A stretch of 64,000 bases of DNA from JBMOMT01 sp049324835 (GTDB lineage: Bacteria; Chloroflexota; Anaerolineae; CAYNKW01). A program made the position numbers and the translations under genes. The stretch's first letter is position 1; every line of letters starts with the position of its first letter. Below are positions 8,290 through 16,049 of the stretch, in pieces. Location of the stretch: contig JBMOMT010000050.1 of the NCBI GenBank assembly GCA_049324835.1, positions 1-64,000 on the forward strand, written 5' to 3'. The notes beneath the pieces were generated by a model, which was given only the letters and a program-made list of their open reading frames with translations, was not told the origin of the DNA and did not search any database.

Positions 8290-8892
8290 TTACGGCCCCA
8301 GCACCCCTGGCTGCGAAACAATCCGCTCAAAGTGAACGGGCAATGGAGACTCTAAACGCAGGATGCTATCTACCGCCTGCCACAGATCCAGCGTGGGGCG
8401 AAAGTCACCCATCCCCTGCCGGATCGATTCCAGGTATTGCTGCTGGCCCCGGCCCGTCAACACCATGTAGGCCGGCACACCCGCCGCCTGAGCAGCCTGG
8501 ATATCACTCACCGCGTCGCCCACCAGGTAAGAATCTTGAAGGCTGATGCCCAATTCACGGGCGGCCTGGAGCAACAGGCCGGGGCGTGGTTTGCGACACT
8601 CGCAGCCTTCGTCGGGCCGGTGGGGGCAGTAATAAACGCCGGCAACGCGGCCGCCGTGCGCTTCCAACTCGGCCACCATGCGTTGGTGAATCTGCTCCAC
8701 CGCCTCGACGGTGGTGAGGCCGCGGTTGATGGCCGATTGATTGGTGACGATCACCACCGGCAGGCCAGCCTGGGTGAGGCGAGCGATGGCCTCTCTGGAG
8801 CGTTCCAGAAAGAGAAACTCGTCCCAGTTTTTGACGTGATCGGGCCGGTTGTGGCAGATCACACCATCACGATCCAGAAAAACGACCTTCAT
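8290..8892 (-). CDS. gmhB: D-glycero-D-manno-heptose 1,7-bisphosphate 7-phosphatase (HAD family)
   Basis: A 200-residue HAD phosphatase; the ATG has GAGAGG upstream. Visible motifs are the nucleophile pair FLDRDG (Asp7, Asp9), TNQSAINRG (residues 50-58, typical of histidinol-phosphatase/GmhB enzymes), and the zinc loop Cys89-x-His91...Cys97-x-Cys99 that distinguishes GmhB. KPRPG and GD-x-x-x-D motifs follow. It removes the 7-phosphate from heptose bisphosphate after the kinase step. It is the last gene of an operon with a SIS-domain isomerase and a nucleotidyltransferase, which supports the heptose assignment. The anomer (alpha route to GDP-heptose or beta route to ADP-heptose) cannot be told from this gene alone. 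Confidence 0.88.
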   Translation of the reverse strand: MKVVFLDRDGVICHNRPDHVKNWDEFLFLERSREAIARLTQAGLPVVIVTNQSAINRGLTTVEAVEQIHQRMVAELEAHGGRVAGVYYCPHRPDEGCECRKPRPGLLLQAARELGISLQDSYLVGDAVSDIQAAQAAGVPAYMVLTGRGQQQYLESIRQGMGDFRPTLDLWQAVDSILRLESPLPVHFERIVSQPGVLGP

Positions 8893-8912
8893 GGCGACCT
8901 CTCCGGGCGGGT

Positions 8913-9584
8913 TCAGTGAACCGGTTCGACGATTGCGCTTTCGGCCAAGTCGATCTGTTCCGGCCTGTCGAGCCACTCCTCGGTCTGACCGGCGGCGTGA
9001 TCGCGCAGCTCGGCCCGCAGAGTGGTGCAGATCATGTGCTCCAGGATCAGGTGGGCGTCTTCTACCTGTTCCATGTTGGGATGGGGCACGTGCACGCTGA
9101 GGGCCACCATGCCTTTGAGCCTGCCGCCGTCGTAGCCGGTCAGGCCGACGGTGGTAGCGCCGCGTTCGTTCGCCAGGCGGATGGCTCGCAGCACGTTCTC
9201 CGAATTGCCGCTGCCGCTGATGCCGATCACCACGTCGCCCGGCCTGACCAGCGCGTCCAGTTGTTCGGCAAAAACGTTTTCGTAGGCCGTATCGTTGGCC
9301 CAGGCAGTGATCAGGGGCACGTTATCGGTGAGAGCCACCACCCGGAAGCGGGGCACATCGGGCGCGATGGTGTTTTTGGCCAGATCGCAGGCCAGGTGCG
9401 AGGCCGTGGCCGCACTGCCGCCGTTGCCCAGGATGAAAACGGTGCGCCCTTCGGCGTTGGCCGCGATGAGCAGGTCGATCAGACGCTGAATATCGCGCAA
9501 CGGCAGGCGAGCCAGCATGGCCTGCAAACCGGTCAGGTAATGGTTCAGGCGGGGCAGGTGAGCGCTGTAATCGTCGGGCGTCAT
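8913..9584 (-). CDS. gmhA: Phosphoheptose isomerase (SIS domain)
   Basis: A 223-residue SIS-domain protein of GmhA type with GNGGSAATASHLACDL (about residues 51-66), the active-site Asp-Leu segment, GISGSGNSENVL, and the C-terminal E-x-x-H segment (QVEDAHLILEHM). GmhA converts sedoheptulose 7-phosphate to D-glycero-D-manno-heptose 7-phosphate, the first committed heptose step. It lies 20 bases upstream of gmhB and 18 bases downstream of the nucleotidyltransferase in the same operon. Length and motifs are normal, although it is slightly longer at the C-terminus than E. coli GmhA. Confidence 0.88.
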   Translation of the reverse strand: MTPDDYSAHLPRLNHYLTGLQAMLARLPLRDIQRLIDLLIAANAEGRTVFILGNGGSAATASHLACDLAKNTIAPDVPRFRVVALTDNVPLITAWANDTAYENVFAEQLDALVRPGDVVIGISGSGNSENVLRAIRLANERGATTVGLTGYDGGRLKGMVALSVHVPHPNMEQVEDAHLILEHMICTTLRAELRDHAAGQTEEWLDRPEQIDLAESAIVEPVH

Positions 9585-9602
9585 CTCTTGAGCCAGCCTT
9601 TC

Positions 9603-10334
9603 TCAAACGGTGGGTATCATGGCCTCTTGGGGCTGCAACTGGTAATAACGTTGCAGGGCCAGGTATTTTTCCATGGTGCCAATGTCGATCAACGATTCCT
9701 GGATGGGATAACCCAGCAGCGGCAGACCCACATCCAGCAGAGTGGGAAACAGATCGTGCCCGAAATCAAAGGGGCTGCCTGAGGGCACAAAACTGAGCAC
9801 TGCCGGCTCTAGCACATAGACGCCGGCGTTGGCCAGGTTGGAGAACACCTCCTCTGGAGCCGGCTTTTCTACAAAACGACGGATGCGTTGTCTGGCATCC
9901 AGATCGACGATGCCGCAGGCGGTGGGGTTGGATACCTCATAGAGCGCGACGGTTGCCAGGGCGTTGTGCCGCCGGTGAAAGTCGAGCAGGCGACGCAGGT
10001 TCAGATCGGTGTACAGATCGCCGTAAAAGACGACGAACGTCTGATCCAGGAACCAGTGCAGCTTTTTAGCGGCGCCGGCAGAGCCTAAAAGCTGCTGCTC
10101 GAAAGAGTAGGTGATCTGCACACCCCACTGCTGGCCGTTGCCAAAGTGCGAGACGATGGTCTGCGGTTTGTAGTGCAGGTTGATGGCCTGTTGGGTGATA
10201 CCGTGGTGCCGCAAGAGGGTTACAATGTGCTCCAGCAGAGGGCGGCCCGCCACGGGTAGCATCGGTTTGGGACGGCTGAGGGTGAGCGGGCGTAATCGCT
10301 GTCCTTCACCGGCTGCCAGAATCAAGGCTTTCAT
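9603..10334 (-). CDS. Sugar-phosphate nucleotidyltransferase (HddC/ManC-like)
   Basis: A 243-residue nucleotidyltransferase. The N-terminal signature is LILAAGEGQRLRPLTLSRPKPMLP-like (G-x-G-x-R-L-x-P-L-T ... P-K-P), then FYGDLYTD (metal-binding Asp) and VEKP. There is no C-terminal beta-helix. The operon with gmhA and gmhB points to D-glycero-alpha-D-manno-heptose 1-phosphate guanylyltransferase (HddC), giving GDP-heptose for S-layer or surface glycans; a mannose- or glucose-1-phosphate nucleotidyltransferase cannot be excluded. The heptose kinase (HddA or the HldE kinase domain) that the pathway needs is absent here. The gene starts 22 bases after the response regulator gene. Confidence 0.78.
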   Translation of the reverse strand: MKALILAAGEGQRLRPLTLSRPKPMLPVAGRPLLEHIVTLLRHHGITQQAINLHYKPQTIVSHFGNGQQWGVQITYSFEQQLLGSAGAAKKLHWFLDQTFVVFYGDLYTDLNLRRLLDFHRRHNALATVALYEVSNPTACGIVDLDARQRIRRFVEKPAPEEVFSNLANAGVYVLEPAVLSFVPSGSPFDFGHDLFPTLLDVGLPLLGYPIQESLIDIGTMEKYLALQRYYQLQPQEAMIPTV

Positions 10335-10356
10335 GAGCTGTTCCTACCCTGGGTTA

Positions 10357-11055
10357 TCAGTTGACTGTCAACGGCTCGCGGAAACGATAGCCGATGCCCC
10401 ACTCGGTGAGGATGTAACGAGGGTTGCTGGGCACGTCTTCCAGCTTTTGTCGTAGATAACGAATGTAGAGCTTGAGGTAATGCACTTCGTTCGAGTACTC
10501 CTCACCCCACACATGGGACAGCAGCACCCGGTGAGGCACCACTTTGCCGGCGTGGTGCACCAGAATAGACAACAGGCGGAATTCGGTGGGTGTCAGATCG
10601 ATAGGCTCGCCTTTGACCAACACTTCGTGACGGTCGAGATCGATGCTCAGCCCGTTATCCTGATAGCGCGTGACGCGCATGTTGGCCGGTGTTTTGCTGC
10701 GCCGCAACAGGGCCTGTACGCGGGCCAGCAGCTCGGCGGTGCCAAAGGGTTTGGTGACATAGTCGTCGGCGCCCAGGCCCAGCCCACGCACGACATCTAC
10801 TTCTCGACCTTTGGCGGTCAGCATCATGATAGGCACGTCGGACATTTCACGCAGGCGCGTGAGAACCTCCCAGCCATCGATGCCGGGCATCATCACGTCC
10901 AGAATCACCAGGTCTGGCTGGACGCTATACGTGCGTTGTAGCCCCTCGCGGCCATTGGTGGCGGTGAATACCTTAAAGTTGTTACGCTCCAGGCACAATT
11001 GTACGATGCGCAACAGGTCTGGGCTATCGTCTATTACCAGGATTTTCTCTTCCAA
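10357..11055 (-). CDS. OmpR/PhoB-family response regulator, first gene of the heptose operon
   Basis: A 232-residue two-domain regulator. The receiver (about 1-115) has VIDDS, the phospho-acceptor in LVILDVMMPG, and TKPFG with the conserved Lys. The winged-helix domain (about 132-228) has DLTPTEFRLLSILVHHAGKVV and YIRYLRQKLE. I place the start at a TTG directly after GGGAGGG, because its paralogue at 11296-11982 has the same TTG arrangement; an upstream ATG at 11127 would add 24 residues without a ribosome site. There is no sensor kinase next to it. The heptose genes follow at 22, 18 and 20 bases, so it probably controls and is controlled with them. Confidence 0.88.
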   Translation of the reverse strand: MEEKILVIDDSPDLLRIVQLCLERNNFKVFTATNGREGLQRTYSVQPDLVILDVMMPGIDGWEVLTRLREMSDVPIMMLTAKGREVDVVRGLGLGADDYVTKPFGTAELLARVQALLRRSKTPANMRVTRYQDNGLSIDLDRHEVLVKGEPIDLTPTEFRLLSILVHHAGKVVPHRVLLSHVWGEEYSNEVHYLKLYIRYLRQKLEDVPSNPRYILTEWGIGYRFREPLTVN

Positions 11056-11175
11056 CGTTCCCTCCCAGATGCCCTTGCTGCTTTCTGGCCACTCTAAACC
11101 AGAGATGGGCACCCACGATTTTCCCATCGTGCGACATTGTCACGATGCCGTCCTTTCCGGACGGAGACTGCTGTT

Positions 11176-11186
11176 AATATAACATA
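11176..11186 (-). promoter_or_regulatory. -10 element of the regulator/heptose operon
   Basis: Overlapping candidates TATGTT and TATATT on the minus strand. No good -35 box is present; that place is occupied by the phased GTTAG/CTAAC repeats, as in activator-dependent promoters. Confidence 0.45.
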
Positions 11187-11191
11187 CCGAA

Positions 11192-11232
11192 GTTAGACTT
11201 GGGTTAGAAAGCTGTTAGAAAAGCGTTAGAAA
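11192..11232 (-). promoter_or_regulatory. Four 11-bp-phased direct repeats (GTTAG), likely response-regulator operator
   Basis: GTTAG occurs at 11192, 11203, 11214 and 11225, exactly one helical turn (11 bp) apart; the last three extend to GTTAGAAA. On the minus strand they read TTTCTAAC repeats that end 5-10 bases before the -10 region. Head-to-tail repeats of 11-bp period are the standard binding architecture for PhoB/OmpR-type winged-helix regulators. Confidence 0.75.
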
Positions 11233-11239
11233 GGGCATG

Positions 11240-11268
11240 AAAAAAAAAAGAACCCCGCAAGGGGGTTC
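11240..11268 (-). terminator. Rho-independent terminator of the second response regulator
   Basis: Stem GAACCCC (11250-11256) with GGGGTTC (11262-11268). On the minus strand it is followed by nine or ten T's. It lies 28 bases after the stop codon of the regulator gene ending at 11296. Confidence 0.92.
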
Positions 11269-11295
11269 TCTGTCGATTCACACAACCGTGGGGGA

Positions 11296-11982
11296 TCAGC
11301 TTTCCTTAAAGCGGTAACCCACTCCCCATTCGGTGAGGATGTAAGCGGGGTTGCTGGGGTCTTTTTCGATCTTTTGACGCAGATAACGCACATAGAGCTT
11401 GAGATAGTTGACCTCGTCGGCGTACTCGGGCCCCCACACCTGGGTGAGCAGAAAACGATGCGGCAGCACGCGCCCTTCGTTTTGCACAAAGGTAGAAAGC
11501 AGCTTGAACTCGGTGGGGGTGAGGTCTACCTGCTCATCACGCACCGTCACCATACGTTTGACAAAATCGACGACCAATTCACCATCGGAATAGATGGGCG
11601 GCCGCTTGGTGGCCGAGGCGTCGGCGCGGCGCAGCAGGGCGTTGATGCGGGCCAAAAGCTCTTTGTTGCCAAAAGGTTTGATAATGTAATCGTCGGCGCC
11701 CAATTCCAGGCCTTTGACCACGTCCGATTCCATGCCGCGGGCAGTGAGCATGATGATGGGCACGTCCGAGATCTCGCGCAGCCGGCGGCAGGTGGTCCAG
11801 CCATCCATGCCGGGCATCATGATGTCCAGAATGACCAGGTCTGGCTGTGAGCTGTAGGCCTTTTGCAGGCCCTCCACCCCACTGGATGCCACGACCGTCT
11901 TGAAGCCCTCCCGTTCCAGATTGATCTGCACGATTTTGGTGAGGTCGATGTCGTCGTCGATGATGAGCACAGTTTGTTTCAA
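11296..11982 (-). CDS. OmpR/PhoB-family response regulator (paralogue)
   Basis: A 228-residue regulator very similar to the one at 10357-11055. The receiver has LIIDDD, LVILDIMMPGMDG and IKPFG; the winged-helix has DLTPTEFKLLSTFVQNEGRVL and YVRYLRQKIE. The TTG start lies just after GGAGGTAGAG; the ATG at 11994 sits on the ribosome site itself. The gene is a single transcription unit with a strong promoter upstream (12104-12132) and a strong terminator downstream. The wing and recognition helix resemble the paralogue, so both may bind the same repeats in the interval between them. No cognate kinase is adjacent. Confidence 0.88.
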   Translation of the reverse strand: MKQTVLIIDDDIDLTKIVQINLEREGFKTVVASSGVEGLQKAYSSQPDLVILDIMMPGMDGWTTCRRLREISDVPIIMLTARGMESDVVKGLELGADDYIIKPFGNKELLARINALLRRADASATKRPPIYSDGELVVDFVKRMVTVRDEQVDLTPTEFKLLSTFVQNEGRVLPHRFLLTQVWGPEYADEVNYLKLYVRYLRQKIEKDPSNPAYILTEWGVGYRFKES

Positions 11983-12103
11983 CTCTACCTCCATTGAGTC
12001 AATCGGGGAACCTGAGTACGGGCCGGGGTCACACTTGTGCCAACGAGTCGATCATCTGAACAAAAAGGCTCTTTCAGACCAGCGAATTTCAGACGATGTA
12101 ATA

Positions 12104-12132
12104 AGTATAGCATCAATAGAGTGATGCGTCAA
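12104..12132 (-). promoter_or_regulatory. Promoter of the second response regulator
   Basis: Minus strand: TTGACG (12127-12132), 17-bp spacer, TATACT (12104-12109). The leader to the TTG start is about 115 bases. Confidence 0.65.
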
Positions 12133-12145
12133 GAATCGCATACCG

Positions 12146-12174
12146 TTGCCAGTTTCTCTTTTCTGTGTTACAAT
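12146..12174 (+). promoter_or_regulatory. Promoter of the nucleotidyltransferase-to-UDG operon
   Basis: TTGCCA (12146-12151), 17-bp spacer, TACAAT (12169-12174). It diverges from the regulator promoter, with 13 bases between the two -35 boxes. Confidence 0.65.
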
Positions 12175-12241
12175 TGCAGCAACCTGTTTCTCTCAGCGGC
12201 ATCCGGCCACCAGACGATGCATCACCTCCGAGGAGCACATC

Positions 12242-13294
12242 ATGAAAGTTATCATCCCGCTGGCGGGCTTTGGCAAACGGCTCCGCCCTCACACCTACAC
12301 CAAACCCAAACCGCTGGTCAACGTGGCCGGCAAGGCCGTGTTGGGCCACATCCTGGACAAACTCGAAGGGCTGAACGTCCAGGAGATCGTTTTTATCGTG
12401 GGCTGGCTCGGCGAGCAGATCCAGGAGTACGTCACGGCCAATTACGATTTTAAGGCCCATTATGTCGAACAAAAAGAGCTGTTGGGTCAGGCCCATGCCA
12501 TCCGGTTGGCGCGCCAATGGGTAGATGGCGAGGTGCTCATCATTTTCGTCGACACCATCTTTGAAGCAGACCTGGCCCCTCTGGCTAGCCTGCCCTCCGA
12601 TGGCGTCATCTATGTCAAGCAGGTGGATGACCCACGACGCTTTGGTGTGGTCACACTCGATGAACAGAACCGGATCCGCCGCTTTGTGGAAAAACCCGAA
12701 ACGCCCATCTCCAATCTGGCGGTCATCGGTCTCTATTTCGTCCGAGATGCCAACCTGCTCTTTGCCTGCATCGACGAGTTGATCCAACGGAATATTCAGA
12801 CCAAGGGCGAATACTTTTTGGCCGACGCATTACAATTGATGGTCGACCGGGGCCAAAAGTTCAACGCCTGGCCCGTGGACGTTTGGGAAGACTGCGGCAC
12901 ACGCGACGCCGTCTTGCAGACCAACCGCTACCTGCTGGGCAAGGTGGCCCACTCGGATGGCGCCCACACCGAGAACTCGATCCTCATCCCGCCGGTTTAC
13001 ATCCACCCCTCCGCCAGCGTGGTCAACTCGATCGTCGGGCCGCACGTGCACATCGGTCGAGACTGTGTGGTGATCGATTCGCTGGTGGGGCCTTTTGTCA
13101 GCCTGGCCAAAGGCAGCCAGGTGTGTACGTCGATCGTCAAAGATGCCATCGTCAACGAAGAATCACACATCGAAGAGGCCATGATCACCTGGTCGCTGGT
13201 GGGGCGCGACGCCCTGGTGCGTGGCGCTTTTGAGCGGCTGAACGTGGGCGATTCGTCGGAGCTGGATTCCAGCCATCGACTGTTTTCAGGATAG
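12242..13294 (+). CDS. Sugar-1-phosphate nucleotidyltransferase with C-terminal beta-helix
   Basis: A 350-residue protein; the ATG is preceded by GAGGAGC. The N-terminal catalytic domain (1-235) has IIPLAGFGKRLRPHTYTKPKP, FVDTIFEA and FVEKPE. The C-terminal part (about 250-340) has imperfect hexapeptide turns (IHPSASVVNSIVGPHVHIG). The layout matches long RmlA/GlmU-type enzymes in archaea and Chloroflexota that make dTDP- or UDP-glucose. Near residue 17 the sequence is HTYTKPKP, the PKP-type motif of this class. Which NTP and sugar it uses is not decidable. It is the first gene of the plus-strand operon. Confidence 0.85.
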   Translation: MKVIIPLAGFGKRLRPHTYTKPKPLVNVAGKAVLGHILDKLEGLNVQEIVFIVGWLGEQIQEYVTANYDFKAHYVEQKELLGQAHAIRLARQWVDGEVLIIFVDTIFEADLAPLASLPSDGVIYVKQVDDPRRFGVVTLDEQNRIRRFVEKPETPISNLAVIGLYFVRDANLLFACIDELIQRNIQTKGEYFLADALQLMVDRGQKFNAWPVDVWEDCGTRDAVLQTNRYLLGKVAHSDGAHTENSILIPPVYIHPSASVVNSIVGPHVHIGRDCVVIDSLVGPFVSLAKGSQVCTSIVKDAIVNEESHIEEAMITWSLVGRDALVRGAFERLNVGDSSELDSSHRLFSG

Positions 13295-13303
13295 GGCTTT
13301 TTT

Positions 13304-13582
13304 ATGCCGATCGAATCCGTTCAGGTGAGCTGTCACTCCAGCCACAGTTATGCGCAGGAGCCGCGAGCCTTTACCTGGCGCGGCCAGCGCCACCGCGTGA
13401 TGGTTGTGCGACGCGCCTGGCGCACACCCGGCGGCCCTCACTTTTGGGTGCAGACCCCAGACGGCGCCCTGGTCGAGCTGGCCTACGACGAGGCAGCGGA
13501 TCGGTGGTGGCTGTGCGCCAGAGACGATGTTTTACCCGGCAAACGAACTGAAATTGACGAGGAGGTCAATCGGAATGCGTGA
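13304..13582 (+). CDS. Small conserved-type protein of unknown function
   Basis: A 92-residue protein whose stop overlaps the aminotransferase start by 8 bases, so translation is probably coupled. The sequence is rich in Trp and Arg and in short beta-strands (FTWRGQRHRVMVVRRAW, FWVQTPDGALVELAYDEAADRWWL). It resembles small proteins of the DUF6504 type often found near polymerase or repair genes, but this is a weak impression. There are no Cys clusters and no membrane segment. AGGATAGGG lies shortly before the ATG. Confidence 0.6.
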   Translation: MPIESVQVSCHSSHSYAQEPRAFTWRGQRHRVMVVRRAWRTPGGPHFWVQTPDGALVELAYDEAADRWWLCARDDVLPGKRTEIDEEVNRNA

Positions 13583-14738
13583 TTTTGTCTCGAAAAAAGT
13601 GGCTGCCATTCCACCTTCGGGCATCCGGCGGTTTTTCGACATCGCCGCCACCATGGACGACGTCATTTCGTTGGGCATCGGTGAGCCGGATTTCGTCACG
13701 CCGGAGCCGATCATCCAGGCCGGTGTGCACTCGTTGAGGGCCGGCGAAACGCACTATACCTCCAATTCAGGCATCCTGGAACTGCGCCAGGCCCTCAGCC
13801 GTTACCTGGAGCGGCTCTACGGCGTGGCCTATAACCCCGAAACCGAGCTGATCGTCACCGTGGGAGTTTCCGAGGCGCTCTATCTGACCATGACCGCCAT
13901 TCTCGATCCCGGCGACGAGGTGATCGTGCCGCAGCCCTGTTTTGTGGCTTACGAGGCCGAGGTGAGCCTGGCCGGCGGCGTGCCGGTGACCGTGGAAACC
14001 CATGCCGGGGATGACTGGCAGCTCACGGTGGCGCAACTGAAAGCGGCCATCACGCCGCGCACCAAAGCGTTGCTCATCGGCTACCCCAACAACCCCACCG
14101 GCGCGGTGATGACCCGCCAGCGACTGATCGACATCGCCCAGGTGGCCATCGAGAACGATCTGCTGGTCATCTCGGACGAGATCTATGCCCGGCTGGTGTA
14201 CGGCCAGGATCACACCTGCCTGCCTGCCCTGCCGGACATGTGGCCGCGCACCATCCTGCTGCAGGGGTTGTCCAAATCGCACGCCATGACCGGTTGGCGA
14301 TTGGGCTTTGCCGCTGCTCCGCCCGAAATTCTGAGCGCGATGCGCAAAGTGCACCAGTATACCATCATGTCGGCGCCCACCACCGCCCAGTACGCCGCCC
14401 TGGAGGCGTTGGACAACGGCGAACCGTTCGTCCAACAGATGGTGCAAGAGTACGACCGCCGCCGCCAGGTGATGTTCAAGGCGTTCAACAGCATGGGCAT
14501 GTCCACCGTGGAGCCCAAGGGGGCCTTTTACGTCTTTCCGCGCGTCACCCACCTGGGCATGAGCGCCGAAGACTTTTGCGAAAAACTGCTGTACGAGGAA
14601 AAAGTGGCCGTGGTGCCCGGCGGGGCTTTTGGCCACAGCGGCCAGGATCATGTACGCGCCTGTTATGCCACCTCGATGGCCAAGATCGAGGAGGCCATGA
14701 TACGCATCAGTCGTTTCGTGGAAAAGTATGCCAGATAA
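13575..14738 (+). CDS. PLP-dependent class I/II aminotransferase
   Basis: A 387-residue fold-type I aminotransferase. The ATG has GAGGAGG upstream and overlaps the previous stop codon. Motifs seen: IPPSGIRRFFD and SLGIGEPDF at the N-terminus, YPNNPTGAVM (about 170-180), the PLP-binding Lys in GLSKSHAMTGWRLGF (about 230-246), and the C-terminal R-x-x-Y (HVRACYAT). This is the profile of aspartate/aromatic-type aminotransferases (subgroup I gamma, related to MalY/AspC/PatA). The amino acid substrate cannot be told. A longer reading upstream is ruled out by the ribosome site. Confidence 0.9.
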   Translation: MRDFVSKKVAAIPPSGIRRFFDIAATMDDVISLGIGEPDFVTPEPIIQAGVHSLRAGETHYTSNSGILELRQALSRYLERLYGVAYNPETELIVTVGVSEALYLTMTAILDPGDEVIVPQPCFVAYEAEVSLAGGVPVTVETHAGDDWQLTVAQLKAAITPRTKALLIGYPNNPTGAVMTRQRLIDIAQVAIENDLLVISDEIYARLVYGQDHTCLPALPDMWPRTILLQGLSKSHAMTGWRLGFAAAPPEILSAMRKVHQYTIMSAPTTAQYAALEALDNGEPFVQQMVQEYDRRRQVMFKAFNSMGMSTVEPKGAFYVFPRVTHLGMSAEDFCEKLLYEEKVAVVPGGAFGHSGQDHVRACYATSMAKIEEAMIRISRFVEKYAR

Positions 14739-14744
14739 TCGGCT

Positions 14745-15425
14745 GTGGTGATTGTGACCCGATACAACCTGACAGAGATGAATATCCCTTTCACCGTTCG
14801 GCCGATGGTGGTCGACGATGTCCCACAGGTCATGGCCGTGGAAAAGGTCTCCTTTAGCACCCCCTGGTCGGCCACGGCCTACCGCCACGAACTCACCCAG
14901 AACGAGCTTTCCCATTACATCGTCGTGCAACAGCCAACACCGGCCGCCACATCCGGTGGCCGTGCCTGGCTCGACCGCTGGTTGGGCCGGGTGAGTTTAC
15001 AACCGGCGACGATGATCGGCTACGGCGGTTTTTGGGTGCTGGGCCAGGAAGCTCACATCAGCACCATCGCCGTCCACCCCGATTGGCGCGGGCAGGGGTT
15101 GGGTGAGTTGTTGCTGATCAGCATGATCGACCTGGCCGCCACCCTCGACGCCCAGGAAGTCACGCTCGAAGTGCGGGTTTCCAACCTGGTGGCGCAAAAC
15201 CTCTACCGCAAATATCTCTTCGAAGAGACCGGCCGCCGCCGCCGCTACTACCGCGACAACGACGAAGATGCGCTGGTCATGACCACGCCGGCCATCGACA
15301 GCCCCGCCTTCCTGGAGACCTACCGCCAGCGGCGAACGGCCCTGGCCAAACGGTTGAGAACCTTGTCGACGAAAAACAGCAAAGGAGAACCTCATGGCGC
15401 TCATCAAATTCGTGCGCAACTATAA
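14745..15425 (+). CDS. rimI: RimI-like ribosomal-protein alanine N-acetyltransferase (GNAT)
   Basis: A 226-residue GNAT protein. The domain covers about residues 14-180 with AEHISTIAVHPDWRGQGLGELLL-type acetyl-CoA loop (V-x-x-x-x-R-G-x-G), LEVRVSNLVAQNLYRKYLFEETGRRRRYY (the RimI N-x-x-A-x-x-x-Y signature) and a terminal DEDALVM. A poorly conserved insert of about 20 residues (PTPAATSGGRAW...) separates the first strands. The GTG start at 14745 (or 14748) has no clear ribosome site; an ATG at 14778 would also keep the domain. The 3' end overlaps the next gene by 32 bases. RimI normally acetylates ribosomal protein S18; the C-terminal tail of about 35 residues is extra. Confidence 0.8.
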   Translation: MVIVTRYNLTEMNIPFTVRPMVVDDVPQVMAVEKVSFSTPWSATAYRHELTQNELSHYIVVQQPTPAATSGGRAWLDRWLGRVSLQPATMIGYGGFWVLGQEAHISTIAVHPDWRGQGLGELLLISMIDLAATLDAQEVTLEVRVSNLVAQNLYRKYLFEETGRRRRYYRDNDEDALVMTTPAIDSPAFLETYRQRRTALAKRLRTLSTKNSKGEPHGAHQIRAQL

Positions 15426-16029
15426 CGACGAAAGCACCGAAAGAGGCTTCCAGTTCGAGTTTTACTGCGATCGCTGCGGCACCGGTTACCGCACGCCTTT
15501 CAAGACCTCGGCCACCGGCATGATGAGCGAGGCCCTGGACGTGGCCAGCGGGCTGCTGGGCGGCGTTTTGGGCAGGGTCGCCAACGTGGGCGACCGCATC
15601 CACTCGGCGGCGTGGGAAAAGGCTCACGATCACGCCTTTACCGAGGCCGTCGAAGAGGCCAGGCCCAACTTTTTCCAGTGTCCACGCTGCTCCAAGTGGG
15701 TATGCCGCGAGCACTGTCTGAACGAGGCGCGCGGCCTGTGCAAAGATTGCGCCCCCGATGCCGCCACCGAGTTCGCCGCGGCCCAGGTGGAGGCCGAGAT
15801 CGAACAGGGCAGAGAGATCATCCGCGAGACGAAATATGTCACCGATAAGGAGCAGTTCAAGACGGCCATTCGCGCCGCCTGCCCGGCCTGTGGGGCGGCG
15901 GTGGGCGGCGGCAAGTTCTGCCCCGAGTGCGGTGCACCACTCAGCCAGGACAGATTCTGCACCGAGTGCGGCAGCAAGATCGCGGCCAATGCCAGATTCT
16001 GCCCCGAATGTGGCGCCAGGCAGAGTTGA
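15394..16029 (+). CDS. Zinc-ribbon protein of unknown function
   Basis: A 211-residue protein; the ATG is preceded by AAAGGAGAA. It holds five or six CxxC-type knuckles: CDRCG near residue 27, CPRCSKWVCREHC and CKDC near 93-118, then three zinc-ribbon repeats at the C-terminus (CPACGAAVGGGKFCPECG, CTECG, CPECG). A Gly/Ala-rich helical stretch (SEALDVASGLLGGVLGRVANVGDRI, given in parts) separates the first knuckle from the rest and could touch membranes. Such proteins often act as adaptors. Its place between rimI and a DNA glycosylase gives no clear clue to function. Confidence 0.75.
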   Translation: MALIKFVRNYNDESTERGFQFEFYCDRCGTGYRTPFKTSATGMMSEALDVASGLLGGVLGRVANVGDRIHSAAWEKAHDHAFTEAVEEARPNFFQCPRCSKWVCREHCLNEARGLCKDCAPDAATEFAAAQVEAEIEQGREIIRETKYVTDKEQFKTAIRAACPACGAAVGGGKFCPECGAPLSQDRFCTECGSKIAANARFCPECGARQS

Positions 16030-16049
16030 CCGTAGAGAGGGGGAAAAGG

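Noticed and set aside
8290..10334. Heptose genes as evidence for lipopolysaccharide
   Set aside because: GmhA/GmhB-type genes also make GDP-heptose for S-layer and other surface glycans in bacteria without LPS. No lipid A or core genes are present here.
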